This document shows positions 34,108 to 43,014 of a stretch of 64,000 nt of DNA, one piece after another. The notes beneath the pieces are model-generated. The model did not search any database, was not told the DNA's origin, and saw only the letters and a program-made list of their open reading frames with translations. How positions within the stretch are numbered: the stretch's first letter is position 1; the number at the start of each line of letters is the position of its first letter. Source of the stretch: Shewanella psychrophila (lineage in GTDB: Bacteria; Pseudomonadota; Gammaproteobacteria; Enterobacterales; Shewanellaceae); NCBI RefSeq assembly GCF_002005305.1, contig NZ_CP014782.1:4898001-4962000 (forward strand), read 5' to 3'. Made by a program: the position numbers and the translations under genes.

Positions 34108-34896
34108 TTAATGATAAACTTCTTGTTTACCCTTGAGTTCTTTAAGCTGCATCTTAACCAGTTCAATCACTGGATCGTGTGGGCTGTTATCGACAAAGTG
34201 TTTAAGATCTGCAGCGGCAACACTGATACAGCCTAACTGTTGCGCGATAAAGGCCCGTTCACGATTGAGATTCAGATCATCCGAGTGCCATTGAAGCAGC
34301 AAATTACAACACTCCATAGCTGGCTCAAACTGGTGCGAGACGATACTGCCAGCCTTAAGCTCGTGGATCATTCTCGAAAGCAGACGCTTCATACTTACAG
34401 GCTTAAGGTAGCTAGATTTAAACCCAACGCCATTCCCCAGCTCTCCCCGCACTAACACGTGAAGTTCATGACGTGTTAAGTCATCACCGGTTAGCGGGTC
34501 TATATAGCGGATCTTGTCATCGATTCGACTACACAGCACAGTTGTTCCCGGCAGTAACAGAGGTTCTAATTTTAAATCTAGTTGCTTTGCAAGCAACATC
34601 AACACTGTGGCTAATGTCGTACTATTACCTTGGCGAGTGGTGATACAAGAAGCAAGATCGGCAGCCTCTACGCTAAAATAGGACTCCCGAGCACAAAAAC
34701 CTAAGTCTTGATAAAACCAATGTAAAAGACCATCTAACCTCTTATGACGGTCCACTACATAGTGACTCAAGACTGAGCCCGCAATCTCTAACCAAGCCCA
34801 CTTGGCAGGTTCGAGTTTTGAGAAGCCCAGATGCTGTGAAATTTCAAATGCCATATCCGGCAATTGAATACTGTCTTTCAGAGTCAGAGTTGTCAT
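34108..34896 (-). CDS. sirB1: SirB1 family protein (transglutaminase-like with TPR)
   Basis: The 262-residue protein starts MTTLTLKDSIQLPDMAFEISQ and has a transglutaminase-like N-terminal half (LLHWFYQDLGFCARESYFSVEAADLASCI..., RQGNSTTLATVLMLLAKQL) and a C-terminal TPR-like part (LQWHSDDLNLNRERAFIAQQL...AAADLKHFVDNSPHDP). The usual E. coli counterpart is ychA (sirB1). Its start overlaps the sirB2 stop by one base (TAATG), so the pair is coupled. Function is not established. Confidence 0.88.
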   Translation of the reverse strand: MTTLTLKDSIQLPDMAFEISQHLGFSKLEPAKWAWLEIAGSVLSHYVVDRHKRLDGLLHWFYQDLGFCARESYFSVEAADLASCITTRQGNSTTLATVLMLLAKQLDLKLEPLLLPGTTVLCSRIDDKIRYIDPLTGDDLTRHELHVLVRGELGNGVGFKSSYLKPVSMKRLLSRMIHELKAGSIVSHQFEPAMECCNLLLQWHSDDLNLNRERAFIAQQLGCISVAAADLKHFVDNSPHDPVIELVKMQLKELKGKQEVYH

Positions 34897-35291
34897 TAGC
34901 CCATTAGCACCGCTTGTTTAAAGATGGCTATCTTAGCGGCATATACAACCCAAGCAATCGCGCCGAAAGCTGCAAACACCTTGAATAGTTTGCCTTTATT
35001 AGCCTTTAAAGAGATAGTAGCCAAGAGGATATATGCCACAACAGCGCCTAATTTCTCGGTGATCCAAGGGTCTACGAAAGGATACTGCTGAATGATGAAA
35101 CACAAGGTCAAACCAGATAATAAGAGTAATGTATCGATGACATGGGGAGCGATTTTAACCAGCTTCTTATCCATGATGGGAGATTGGCGCATATGAAGCA
35201 CAAAACGGACTAAGAAAAACAATACACTCGCGGCTACGAAGGTCAAATGAACGTGCTTAATAGCAGGATAAAGACTGTTTAGGGTTTCCAT
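34896..35291 (-). CDS. sirB2: SirB2 family membrane protein
   Basis: The 131-residue protein has four membrane segments and the SirB pattern: LYPAIKHVHLTFVAASVLFFLVRFVLH, KIAPHVIDTLLLLSGL, and later LGAVVAYILLATISLKANKGKLFKVFAAFGAIAW. E. coli counterpart is ychQ. First gene of the sirB2-sirB1 pair; in most gammaproteobacteria it follows prmC directly, but here 3.5 kb of accessory DNA intervene. Function unknown. Confidence 0.88.
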   Translation of the reverse strand: METLNSLYPAIKHVHLTFVAASVLFFLVRFVLHMRQSPIMDKKLVKIAPHVIDTLLLLSGLTLCFIIQQYPFVDPWITEKLGAVVAYILLATISLKANKGKLFKVFAAFGAIAWVVYAAKIAIFKQAVLMG

Positions 35292-35712
35292 TTAAAACTC
35301 TTATTAGGCTGACAAAGGCGGTAGTGTACCCGATCCCCTTCACCATCACCAATGCCACTCGCTATTACAGGCCGTATTTTAAACATAAATTTTGAACTTT
35401 CTCTGCTGTAGTTTTTCATGCTGTAAATTTCGCCAGTTCTAGCTGGCAGACATTAGCAAGGTTAACTTGGATTAGCATATATAAGTGCATGGTTTAAGCT
35501 GATACTTTGGCATAGCAATCTTCCTCGATAACTTTATTTAAGTTCAATGAGGTAAGTTGTTTATCACAATACTAATGTATTAGCTATTCACTCAGCTTTA
35601 ACACGAAAAGAGATTAAAGATAGTGTCAGCGTGGAACCACTGACACCTTGATAGACATAACCAAGTTATGTTCTGTTTATTCACCTTTAGAAAAACTGAG
35701 CCTTACATTTGC
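35292..35712. other. Non-coding region between sirB2 and the protease gene
   Basis: The 421-base gap holds the sirB2 promoter region and, at 35622-35646, a hairpin that may end the protease transcript. No gene is seen. Confidence 0.45.
35622..35646 (-). terminator. Candidate terminator hairpin of the protease gene
   Basis: GTGTCA-GC-GTGG and CCAC-TGACAC pair around AA with a two-base bulge, about 65 bases after the protease stop. No strong T-tract is seen. Confidence 0.4.
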
Positions 35713-36726
35713 TTAATAATCAGGAAATATGATTGCACGCTGCTCAGGGTCTAATGAATGACTCATAGCAGGTACATCAGAACGACTTTGGATGTCTTTA
35801 ACTGTGTCTACAATCCATTTGATAATTCCTGGGCGCGTGAAACCAGCATAATATGTAGCTACGTTATGTATTTGGCTATAACTATCTGTTCCAGAGCTGG
35901 CAACACCGTAGATCTTGCCCTCGAAAATCAGCGGACCACCACTGTCTCCTCTGAAAGTAGAGTACTTCGTTTCTACAGTACCAAGCTCATTCATTGACCA
36001 TCTCGTATCTGACGGGTCCAGAGGAGGGTTTTCTATGGTTATAGAGTGTTGATTGGGTATATAAGTACCAGACTCTACAAATTTTTCATGGGATGTCTCT
36101 CGCCAACTACAATTTGACACGCTAGAGAACGGATACTCTTGTGTAAAATACTCACGAGAGAAATATATAGAATCTGGACAAAAACGCATAAATGCTTCTC
36201 TTTCATAGTCCGGAGAATGCGCCTTTGCAGCAACTCGTGCAGGTATAGGCATACGCTTTAAATTTGATGTTGAATATCCGATGGGATAAACCTCTGCTTC
36301 TAGTGGAATTGGGTTCGCAGCAACGGGTAACCAAGTTACGCCTTCTGGCATATTTTCCAGCTCTAAAATCGCAATGTCATCAAATTTACTCCTGTCAAAC
36401 TCTCCATTAATGCGATAAATATGGGTAGCCGTATAATCCTTAACCACCTTCACTCGAACGCCATTATGTGAAAAATCCACACCTCTTGAATGCAATAAAT
36501 ACACGTAACTCCCTACCGTTACCTGAGATACACAGTGTGACGCTGTTAACACCGTCTTGGGTGCGATAATCGTTCCACTACAGTGAGCATCTTTCAAATA
36601 AACCATAAAAGGTGCATCATTGGCCGCTACGTCGTTACCTTCAACCGCGAGAGACTGAGACGAATAAATTCCGCTCAATGCTGAAAATAAAGCAAGCGAG
36701 GGTAAGCCAATATTTGTTTTTCTCAT
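35713..36726 (-). CDS. Secreted trypsin-like serine protease
   Basis: This chymotrypsin-fold (S1) endopeptidase is exported through a signal peptide. I place the start at 36726 (MRKTNIGLPSLALFSALSG) because AAAGGAA precedes it and the signal peptide begins there; the frame is open for 20 more codons upstream. With that start the length is 337 and the catalytic triad is H64 (TASHC), D117 (DDIAIL) and S262 (GDSGGP). C49/C65 and two further cysteines are placed for disulphides. No extra C-terminal domain or sorting signal is seen beyond the protease fold. It lies in an island between prmC and sirB2 together with a second secreted protein. Probable role: extracellular or periplasmic proteolysis; the target is unknown. 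Confidence 0.88.
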   Translation of the reverse strand: MRKTNIGLPSLALFSALSGIYSSQSLAVEGNDVAANDAPFMVYLKDAHCSGTIIAPKTVLTASHCVSQVTVGSYVYLLHSRGVDFSHNGVRVKVVKDYTATHIYRINGEFDRSKFDDIAILELENMPEGVTWLPVAANPIPLEAEVYPIGYSTSNLKRMPIPARVAAKAHSPDYEREAFMRFCPDSIYFSREYFTQEYPFSSVSNCSWRETSHEKFVESGTYIPNQHSITIENPPLDPSDTRWSMNELGTVETKYSTFRGDSGGPLIFEGKIYGVASSGTDSYSQIHNVATYYAGFTRPGIIKWIVDTVKDIQSRSDVPAMSHSLDPEQRAIIFPDY

Positions 36727-36837
36727 AACATTTCCTTTTAAAATAACAACCATGCGCACAGTGTAAATACATACGATTAAATACAATTCGAAATTCGATG
36801 ATGTTTATACAATCATGTGAAGAACTTTAGATTGGAA

Positions 36838-37788
36838 TTACTCATTTTCCATTGTATAGTTCAAATCATAAACAACACCCGTTGGTAGAGCTAGCTCTAG
36901 CGTTAGACCATCAGGTAGAAGATCCCCATCATTATTTTGATATGAGTATTTATAGTAGGTAACTTGATCTTCTACCGTTTGTGTTAATGTTTTTATTGGA
37001 TAGAAAGAAAGTCCGAAAAAGTCCATGTCAACTTTCCATTCTTTGACTGGGTCAGCATAGTACACACCATAGATAAGTGAACCATCATCGATATATTCCA
37101 TCTCAATGGTTTTGGTTCCTTTCCCGAAGATAGTCTGTGTGGCTTTTTTTATTTCACCATTATTATGGTATTGAAATAACAATGTGCTTATCTCTCTTGG
37201 TCTTATTTTTTTGATTTCTTTTATTTTTCTTAATTTACCATCATCGTGATACGTATAATGAAACTCAAGATTCCCGAAACCCTCACCACTTCTAAGGATT
37301 TGAGTTCTTTTAATTAATATCCCATGTTCATCGTAGATGTATTTTATTCGATAAGTTGAGATAGGGACACCAACCAAATTAGACGAGAACTTATTGAAAA
37401 CCTTCTTATTTTCTCGAATTACCATTCCTTGATCATTATAAATATACTCAGAAATAAAGTTTATTTCTGTATGGCGAACATAACTATTTATTACACCATG
37501 CTTCATTAAAGCACTAGCGGTTATTAATAAACCATCCGAGTTATAGACATAATCGAACCGACTATCTGCATAATCTCTAAGGATAACCCTTCCATTTTGA
37601 TCATAACGGTAATCACCAGCTACCGATATGTTACCAGCAACATTTTTTCTTACTTTTGTCAAACGCTCTACGTTAGAAGAAACCGTATTTATGTCAATAT
37701 TATCTTGGAACACAGCATATTTTTCATAAGCAGTAGCGTTGAAAGTAGTTAATAGCACTAGAGCTGTAAAACTCATTTTAAAATTCAT
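36838..37788 (-). CDS. Secreted protein with YD-repeat-like tandem motifs
   Basis: I do not recognise a named family. The 316-residue protein has a signal peptide (MNFKMSFTALVLLTTFNATA) and a series of beta-rich motifs like YRYDQNGRVIL, YVYNSDGLLITA, YIYNDQGMVIREN, YIYDEHGILIKRT, YTYHDDGKLRKI and FQYHNNGEIKKA, each about 20-35 residues apart. They resemble the YD/RHS repeat (Y-x-Y-D-x-x-G-x-L), but the protein lacks a toxin or RHS core domain. It lies 112 bases upstream of the protease gene on the same strand, so the two may be cotranscribed. Possible adhesin or binding protein; the role is unknown. Confidence 0.75.
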   Translation of the reverse strand: MNFKMSFTALVLLTTFNATAYEKYAVFQDNIDINTVSSNVERLTKVRKNVAGNISVAGDYRYDQNGRVILRDYADSRFDYVYNSDGLLITASALMKHGVINSYVRHTEINFISEYIYNDQGMVIRENKKVFNKFSSNLVGVPISTYRIKYIYDEHGILIKRTQILRSGEGFGNLEFHYTYHDDGKLRKIKEIKKIRPREISTLLFQYHNNGEIKKATQTIFGKGTKTIEMEYIDDGSLIYGVYYADPVKEWKVDMDFFGLSFYPIKTLTQTVEDQVTYYKYSYQNNDGDLLPDGLTLELALPTGVVYDLNYTMENE

Positions 37789-38240
37789 TACCTATTAATC
37801 CGTTCATTATTAACATCAAAAATAGTACCCCCTACCTTATGATGAGTTAAACTTTATAAATCTAACTATAAAAACCTTACAGCATTAATATTCAGGGGCA
37901 ACATAAAGCTATCAATCATGTTATTACCAACAACTTTAAAATCACTTTTACAATATACCCATGGTGAACTTCAAGATACTTTACAAATCTTACTAAAAAT
38001 AAAACAACATTAAATTACCACCCATACATTATATTGGTAATATCGCACAACAATATAACCAAGGCTTAACCTACCATTATTTTACATATTAAATAAACAT
38101 TCCACTTAATTTACTTATAATAATTAATTGTGGCAGCACAGATAGGCAATTGTTTAGTATTTATACGCTGCACTTTTTTCATTGAAAAAATGGCTTGTTG
38201 AACTCAGCCCACCAGACAATAATTTTTATATTGTCGTTCT

Positions 38241-38370
38241 ACAAACAAAAATCCCATCAGTATATAAATACCAATGGCATTAAAATTCAGCTTATCCAGA
38301 ACTCGCTCAAGGCTACAAACTCAGCCTACTAGAAGAAACAGATGCTCAGCGGTATTCTGTATTTAAAGGT
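38241..38370. repeat. Direct repeat of the prmC 3' region, distal copy
   Basis: About 120 bases beginning ACAAACAAAAAT-CCATCAG match 38701-38818 at roughly 88% by eye, offset by 460 bases. It includes a decayed version of the prmC terminator (one stem base changed). Confidence 0.85.
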
Positions 38371-38441
38371 AAACAAAGGGGTCGGAACGAATAAGGTTAA
38401 ATGTTCTTGTAAATCATCAAGTGTAGATGCAGCTATGACCG

Positions 38442-38550
38442 TCCGTGACATGACCGTTCTATGACATCCGTCACCACGCATTTGTGAATCCATTCACGTC
38501 AGATGTCACGGACGAGGCTATAGGGGTATATTCACGCCGTGTCATAGAAC
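38442..38550. repeat. Interlocked inverted repeats (A-B-A'-B' order)
   Basis: TCCGTGACA (38442-38450) pairs with TGTCACGGA (38504-38512), and GTTCTATGACA (38456-38466) pairs with TGTCATAGAAC (38540-38550). The order is A, B, A', B', so both stems cannot form as simple nested hairpins; an RNA would give a pseudoknot or two alternative folds. A small hairpin GTGAAT-CC-ATTCAC lies at 38484-38497. No protein frame. It could be a palindromic mobile repeat or a structured RNA. Confidence 0.6.
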
Positions 38551-38628
38551 ATTCTCAAAGTAAAGAGCGCACATCCCCCGCAGGGAAGCGTTAGGTAACC
38601 ATGAAGATAAAAATTAAAACACACTACC

Positions 38629-38685
38629 CAATACCAACCTAGCTAGAAGCTAAACCAGAATGTACTCAGGCTTCACTCGAAGATT
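38629..38685. repeat. Dispersed repeat, copy B (shared with 14170-14226)
   Basis: It contains AGAAGCTAAACCAGAA and GGCTTCACTCGAAG, matching the copy near the first barrel gene. The central part can form a GAAGC / GCTTC hairpin. Confidence 0.6.
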
Positions 38686-38700
38686 GGCAAGTTTTGTTAA

Positions 38701-38818
38701 ACAAACAAAAATGCCATCAGTATATTGATACCAATGGCATTAAAATTCAGCTTATTCAGAACACTCTCAAGGCTGCAAACTCAGCCTACGAGAAAAACAG
38801 ATGTTCAGTATTTAAAGA
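38701..38818. repeat. Direct repeat of the prmC 3' region, proximal copy
   Basis: This copy abuts the prmC stop codon and includes the working terminator; the other copy is at 38241-38370. The arrangement implies that 38371-38700 was inserted within, or bounded by, a duplication. Confidence 0.85.
38707..38740 (-). terminator. Rho-independent terminator of the hemA-prfA-prmC transcript
   Basis: On the minus strand ATGCCAT pairs with ATGGCAT across a 16-base partly complementary loop (GGTAT/ATAC), followed by T5-G-T3. It begins about 80 bases after the prmC stop. Confidence 0.65.
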
Positions 38819-38820
38819 GG

Positions 38821-39663
38821 CTAACGAGGGAAGCGGCCCAAGGTACATCTGTCATTACTACCAAAATCTCTAACCGTAGCGACATTCTCATAGCCTAGCT
38901 CAATCATCTTTTTCCTGAGCGGAATAGCTTGCTGGTAGCCATGTTCAAGTAGAAGATAGCCGCCAGGGGCTAGATAGTCTCGAGCACTCGAGGCAATATG
39001 ATAGAGATCGGCAAAGCCCGCTTCTCCTGCAGTCAGTGCACTCTGAGGCTCAAACCTGACATCACCTTGATCCAGATGCGCATCAGTCTCATCGATATAA
39101 GGCGGATTAGAGACGATGAGATTAAAGTCATAGCAGGTTACCGAGTCAAACCAGTCACTCTGGATAATCTCAACCTGCTGTAGCTTGAGATGTTCCCGGT
39201 TGGCTTTTGCCAGTGCCACAGCCTCAATGATTTTATCTACAGCGGTTATCTGCCATAGGCTCTTCTCATAGGCCAGAGAGAGGGCGATAGCCCCTGTTCC
39301 TGTACCTAAATCCAACACAGTAGCATTTTCTGCCAGTGGAAGGTTTAACGCAGTTTCGACTAATATCTCAGTGTCTGGACGCGGGATTAGCGTCGTAGGA
39401 TTAACCATGAAAGGCAGAGACCAAAACTCTCTTTCGCCAACGATATGTGCAATAGGTGTACCCAGCACACGACGATGGACCATCTTTGTGTACTCGACAA
39501 CCTGCTCCGATGTTAAACGTTCATCGGGCCAAGTATACAAGTAACCACGCTGTTTATGAATGATGTGTAGTAACATCACCTCGGCATCAAGCTTAGGTGT
39601 ATCTGAGACATCGACCAATTGGGGTGAAGCCCAATCTAGGGCTCCAGCTAAAGTCTGCTGCAA
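38821..39663 (-). CDS. prmC: Peptide chain release factor N(5)-glutamine methyltransferase
   Basis: PrmC (HemK) methylates the glutamine of the GGQ motif of release factors RF1 and RF2, needed for fast termination. The SAM motif LDLGTGTGAIALSLA and the catalytic NPPY (IVSNPPYIDETD) are present, as is the N-terminal helical domain that binds RF1. 280 residues is normal. It lies 59 bases after prfA, its substrate gene, in the same direction: hemA, prfA, prmC. Confidence 0.96.
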   Translation of the reverse strand: MQQTLAGALDWASPQLVDVSDTPKLDAEVMLLHIIHKQRGYLYTWPDERLTSEQVVEYTKMVHRRVLGTPIAHIVGEREFWSLPFMVNPTTLIPRPDTEILVETALNLPLAENATVLDLGTGTGAIALSLAYEKSLWQITAVDKIIEAVALAKANREHLKLQQVEIIQSDWFDSVTCYDFNLIVSNPPYIDETDAHLDQGDVRFEPQSALTAGEAGFADLYHIASSARDYLAPGGYLLLEHGYQQAIPLRKKMIELGYENVATVRDFGSNDRCTLGRFPR

Positions 39664-39722
39664 GGGATTTCCTTAGTTTGATGCTTAATTCAAGCGCATT
39701 AGGTGGAAGGAGATCTCAATGA

Positions 39723-40808
39723 TCACCCTTCAGACAAGGCCGCTAACATATCGGCTTGGTTTTCTTGCATCAAGGGAACAATCAACGCATCCAATTCACC
39801 TTCCATCACCTCATTGAGACGATAGAGAGTCAGGTTGATTCGATGATCACTGACGCGTCCCTGTGGGAAGTTATAGGTACGAATACGCTCGGAGCGGTCG
39901 CCACTACCCACTAAGTTACGGCGGGTTGTCTCTTCGGCACTACGACGCTTCTCATCTTCAACCGCTTGAATACGGGCAGAGAGCACGCTCATGGCCTGAG
40001 CACGGTTCTTATGTTGTGAGCGTTGATCTTGGCATTCAACCACAATACCCGAAGGTATGTGAGTAATACGGATTGCAGAGTCTGTTTTGTTGACGTGCTG
40101 GCCACCAGCGCCCGATGCGCGGAACGTATCGACCTTTAAGTCAGCCGGGTTTATCTTAATCGCTTCTGCTTCTGGCACTTCGGCAAGAACTGCAACAGTA
40201 CAAGCAGAAGTATGAACTCGGCCTTGAGATTCAGTCTCAGGAACACGCTGAACTCTATGTCCACCGGATTCAAACTTGAGTCTACCGAAAACACCTTCAC
40301 CAGAAACTTTAATGATGATCTCTTTAAAGCCACCATGTTCACCTTCGTTAGCGTTCATGATCTCAGTCTGCCAACGATTAGATTCGAAATATCTGCTGTA
40401 CATGCGATATAGATCACCAGCAAAAATAGCGGCTTCATCGCCACCAGCGCCAGCTCGAATTTCAACGAAAGCATTATTGTCATCGTTAGGGTCTTTTGGA
40501 AGAAGTAAGATCTGCAGCTCATCTTCAAGCTTCTCAATGATCGATTTAGCTTCCTTCATCTCCTCCTGAGCCATCTCTTTGATCTCAGGATCATTCTCGT
40601 TAAGCATCTCTTTCGCGGCATTTAGATCTTCAGTCGCTTGCTGAAAAGCTTTGAATGCGGAAATGACATCTTCAAGCTGCGAATACTCTTTCGAGAGTGC
40701 ACGAAAACGCTCCTGATCTGAAATAACCCCAGGGTCGCTCAACAGAGCCAATACTTCTTCATTACGCTCAAGCAAGCCTTCAAGCTTGCGGATAACACTG
40801 TCCTTCAT
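39723..40808 (-). CDS. prfA: Peptide chain release factor 1
   Basis: RF1 recognises UAA and UAG and triggers peptidyl-tRNA hydrolysis. The catalytic GGQ is in ASGAGGQHVNKTDSAIRI; the stop-codon recognition region has the PxT-like RVPETESQGRVHTSA (PET at the tip). 361 residues is normal. Followed by prmC, which methylates it; 13 bases after the hemA stop, so cotranscribed. Confidence 0.97.
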   Translation of the reverse strand: MKDSVIRKLEGLLERNEEVLALLSDPGVISDQERFRALSKEYSQLEDVISAFKAFQQATEDLNAAKEMLNENDPEIKEMAQEEMKEAKSIIEKLEDELQILLLPKDPNDDNNAFVEIRAGAGGDEAAIFAGDLYRMYSRYFESNRWQTEIMNANEGEHGGFKEIIIKVSGEGVFGRLKFESGGHRVQRVPETESQGRVHTSACTVAVLAEVPEAEAIKINPADLKVDTFRASGAGGQHVNKTDSAIRITHIPSGIVVECQDQRSQHKNRAQAMSVLSARIQAVEDEKRRSAEETTRRNLVGSGDRSERIRTYNFPQGRVSDHRINLTLYRLNEVMEGELDALIVPLMQENQADMLAALSEG

Positions 40809-40821
40809 TAAAACATTAACC

Positions 40822-42072
40822 TTAGTTCTTATCTAATCCGAGCGCACTTCTGAGTTGGCCAATGCTATTTAGATCACCTTGGCGGCTAGCAGCAGTCAAG
40901 GCTTGAGTTGGTGCATGGATCAATTTATTGGTTAGCTTATTGGCAAGTTCGAGTAGCAGTTGTTCGCTATCGCCACCTTGGGCTAACTTATTGATCGCTC
41001 GCTCAACTAACTCATCTTTTATCGCCATACTTTGGCTGCGATACTCACGAATACTGTCTACCGACTCTAGTGAGCGGATCCACTCCATGAAAAGATGTGA
41101 CTCTTCTTCTGCAATTATCTCAGCTTGCTCGGCAGCCTCTCTTCTTGAGGCCATATTCTGTTCTATGATGCTTTGCAGGTCATCCACTGTGTAGAGGAAA
41201 GCATCGTCTAGCTCGGCCACCTCGGCTTCAATATCACGAGGAACTGCTATATCAACCAATAACATAGGTTGGTGACGACGCTGCTTCAGCGCTTTTTCTA
41301 CCATGCCTTTACCGAGTATCGGTAATGGGCTCGCGGTAGATGATATCACGATATCGGCCTGAGAGAGAAAATCTGGGATCTGCTCGAGTGTAATTGCTGT
41401 CGCACCGAACTCCTCACACATGCCTTCGGCACGTGAAAGTGTACGGTTAGCAACAACCATAGAGTCGACACCATTATCTTTTAAGTGCCTGGCAACAAGT
41501 TCAATTGTCTCCCCAGCACCGATTAGCAAGACTTTAGTTGCACTCAATGCGGAGAAGATATGCTTAGCCATGCTAACTGCTGCAAATGCAACAGACACCG
41601 CGGCGGCACCAATCTCAGTTTCAGTTCTGACTCTCTTGGCTACCGAGAACGTATTTTGAAACATGCGATCCATGGTGATGGCCACGGTTCCGGCTTCTCT
41701 TGCCTTAACAAAAGACTGTTTTACCTGACCTAAGATTTGCGGCTCACCAAGGATTAGTGAATCTAACCCAGATGAAACACGCATCAAGTGCTGCACCACG
41801 GCTTGACCTTGATATTTATACAGGCAAGACTCAACCTCATCATGGGATAATTGATGATACTCTTCCAGCCAACGTACGACTTCCGCTTCATCGGCGGTAT
41901 TGGTATACAACTCAGTACGATTGCAGGTTGAAATGATCACAGCTTCGCCGGTTTGGGTATGGCTCGCCAGACTCTTCATGGCATCATGAATTTTATCTGG
42001 TGAAAACGCGACCTTTTCACGCAGGTCAACCGTGGCTGTTTTATGATTAATACCGATTGCTACAAGGCTCAT
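40822..42072 (-). CDS. hemA: Glutamyl-tRNA reductase
   Basis: HemA reduces glutamyl-tRNA to glutamate-1-semialdehyde, the first committed step of haem synthesis by the C5 route. The catalytic cysteine is in STCNRTELY; the NADPH-binding motif is GAGETIELVARHL, and the C-terminal dimerisation domain follows. I use the start at 42072 (MSLVAIGINHKTA), the family N-terminus; the frame is open 10 codons further, to 42102. With this start it has 416 residues, normal. First gene of the operon, divergent from lolB across about 270 bases holding both promoters. Confidence 0.96.
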   Translation of the reverse strand: MSLVAIGINHKTATVDLREKVAFSPDKIHDAMKSLASHTQTGEAVIISTCNRTELYTNTADEAEVVRWLEEYHQLSHDEVESCLYKYQGQAVVQHLMRVSSGLDSLILGEPQILGQVKQSFVKAREAGTVAITMDRMFQNTFSVAKRVRTETEIGAAAVSVAFAAVSMAKHIFSALSATKVLLIGAGETIELVARHLKDNGVDSMVVANRTLSRAEGMCEEFGATAITLEQIPDFLSQADIVISSTASPLPILGKGMVEKALKQRRHQPMLLVDIAVPRDIEAEVAELDDAFLYTVDDLQSIIEQNMASRREAAEQAEIIAEEESHLFMEWIRSLESVDSIREYRSQSMAIKDELVERAINKLAQGGDSEQLLLELANKLTNKLIHAPTQALTAASRQGDLNSIGQLRSALGLDKN

Positions 42073-42342
42073 CTGACTCGTTCTGGTCTCTTGGCATCTC
42101 ATTTATTGTCGGACATTCTACTTAATTGAATGAACTAAAAACAGAATATGCTTAACAAAACCGAATAATAATCTCAGTTCTTATCCATTTATCCAATTTA
42201 AGATCACTGTTTTTCCCTGCAATGAATAATTGTTAGCTTAGCTTAATACCTAAGTGCGACTAGACATGCAGCGAATTTCGCATTTAGGGCTGGTATTCTT
42301 AACGAGCCTTCGTATCATAGGGAACCTCACTATCAGCTATAG

Positions 42343-43014
42343 ATGAATAATTTGAGCCATATCACAAAAATACCTCTCTTATTAATGCTCCTGAGCCTAA
42401 GTTTGCTATCGGCATGTACCACGACTCCAACAAACTTGGTCCCTATACAAGTCAAAAAAGTATCTCAAGCCAACGCTTGGGAGATGCGAGGCAAGCTTGC
42501 AGTCAAAACCCCCGAGGATAATTTCAGCACTAATTTATACTGGCTACACACCCAAGCAAAAAATGAACTAAAACTCACCACTATGCTTGGCACGACCCTT
42601 CTCTCTTTAACCACCGAGCATGGCATGGCACGCCTTGAGGTTGATGGAAAAACATATGAGCACCATGATGCTCAGCAGCTATTAACCAATGTCACAGGTT
42701 GGTCAATCCCGGTCAACGCCTTACCTTTATGGATAACGGGGCAAGTATCGCCAGATGATGAAGTCAGTTCATTTGATGAAAAGAATAGGCCAGTAAGCTT
42801 GTTTACGCCATCAGAGACCCCTCCATGGCAGGTAGACTTCCTTAAGTGGCAACATCAAAGTGGTGCTCAAATACCTAGGTTACTGCAATTAAAGAGAGTT
42901 GACCTACGACTAAAAATACAGGTAAATGAATGGCAAGCACTCGCTAATAGTGAATTATCCCCCTCAAAAAATCAGATTAAAAACAATACACAAATGAATG
43001 CGAGCACACGCTAG
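42343..43014 (+). CDS. lolB: Outer-membrane lipoprotein LolB
   Basis: LolB receives lipoproteins from LolA and inserts them into the outer membrane. The signal MNNLSHITKIPLLLMLLSLSLLSACTTTP has lipobox LSAC with the acylated cysteine followed by threonines, so it is retained in the outer membrane. The WEMRGKLAVKTPEDNFSTNLYW and LTNVTGWSIPVNALPLWITGQ segments are family features. The ispE start follows immediately after the stop (TAG-ATG), so the two are coupled. Confidence 0.93.
   Translation: MNNLSHITKIPLLLMLLSLSLLSACTTTPTNLVPIQVKKVSQANAWEMRGKLAVKTPEDNFSTNLYWLHTQAKNELKLTTMLGTTLLSLTTEHGMARLEVDGKTYEHHDAQQLLTNVTGWSIPVNALPLWITGQVSPDDEVSSFDEKNRPVSLFTPSETPPWQVDFLKWQHQSGAQIPRLLQLKRVDLRLKIQVNEWQALANSELSPSKNQIKNNTQMNASTR

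Larger units (their letters stand above)
37789..38820. other. 1-kb AT-rich, repeat-rich non-coding region
   Basis: No gene is seen between the YD-like gene and prmC. The left third is very AT-rich (promoter region of the secreted-protein gene plus filler). The rest holds two direct copies of the prmC downstream sequence (38241-38370 and 38701-38818) enclosing a 330-base segment with interlocked inverted repeats (38442-38550) and the dispersed repeat (38629-38685). Confidence 0.7.
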
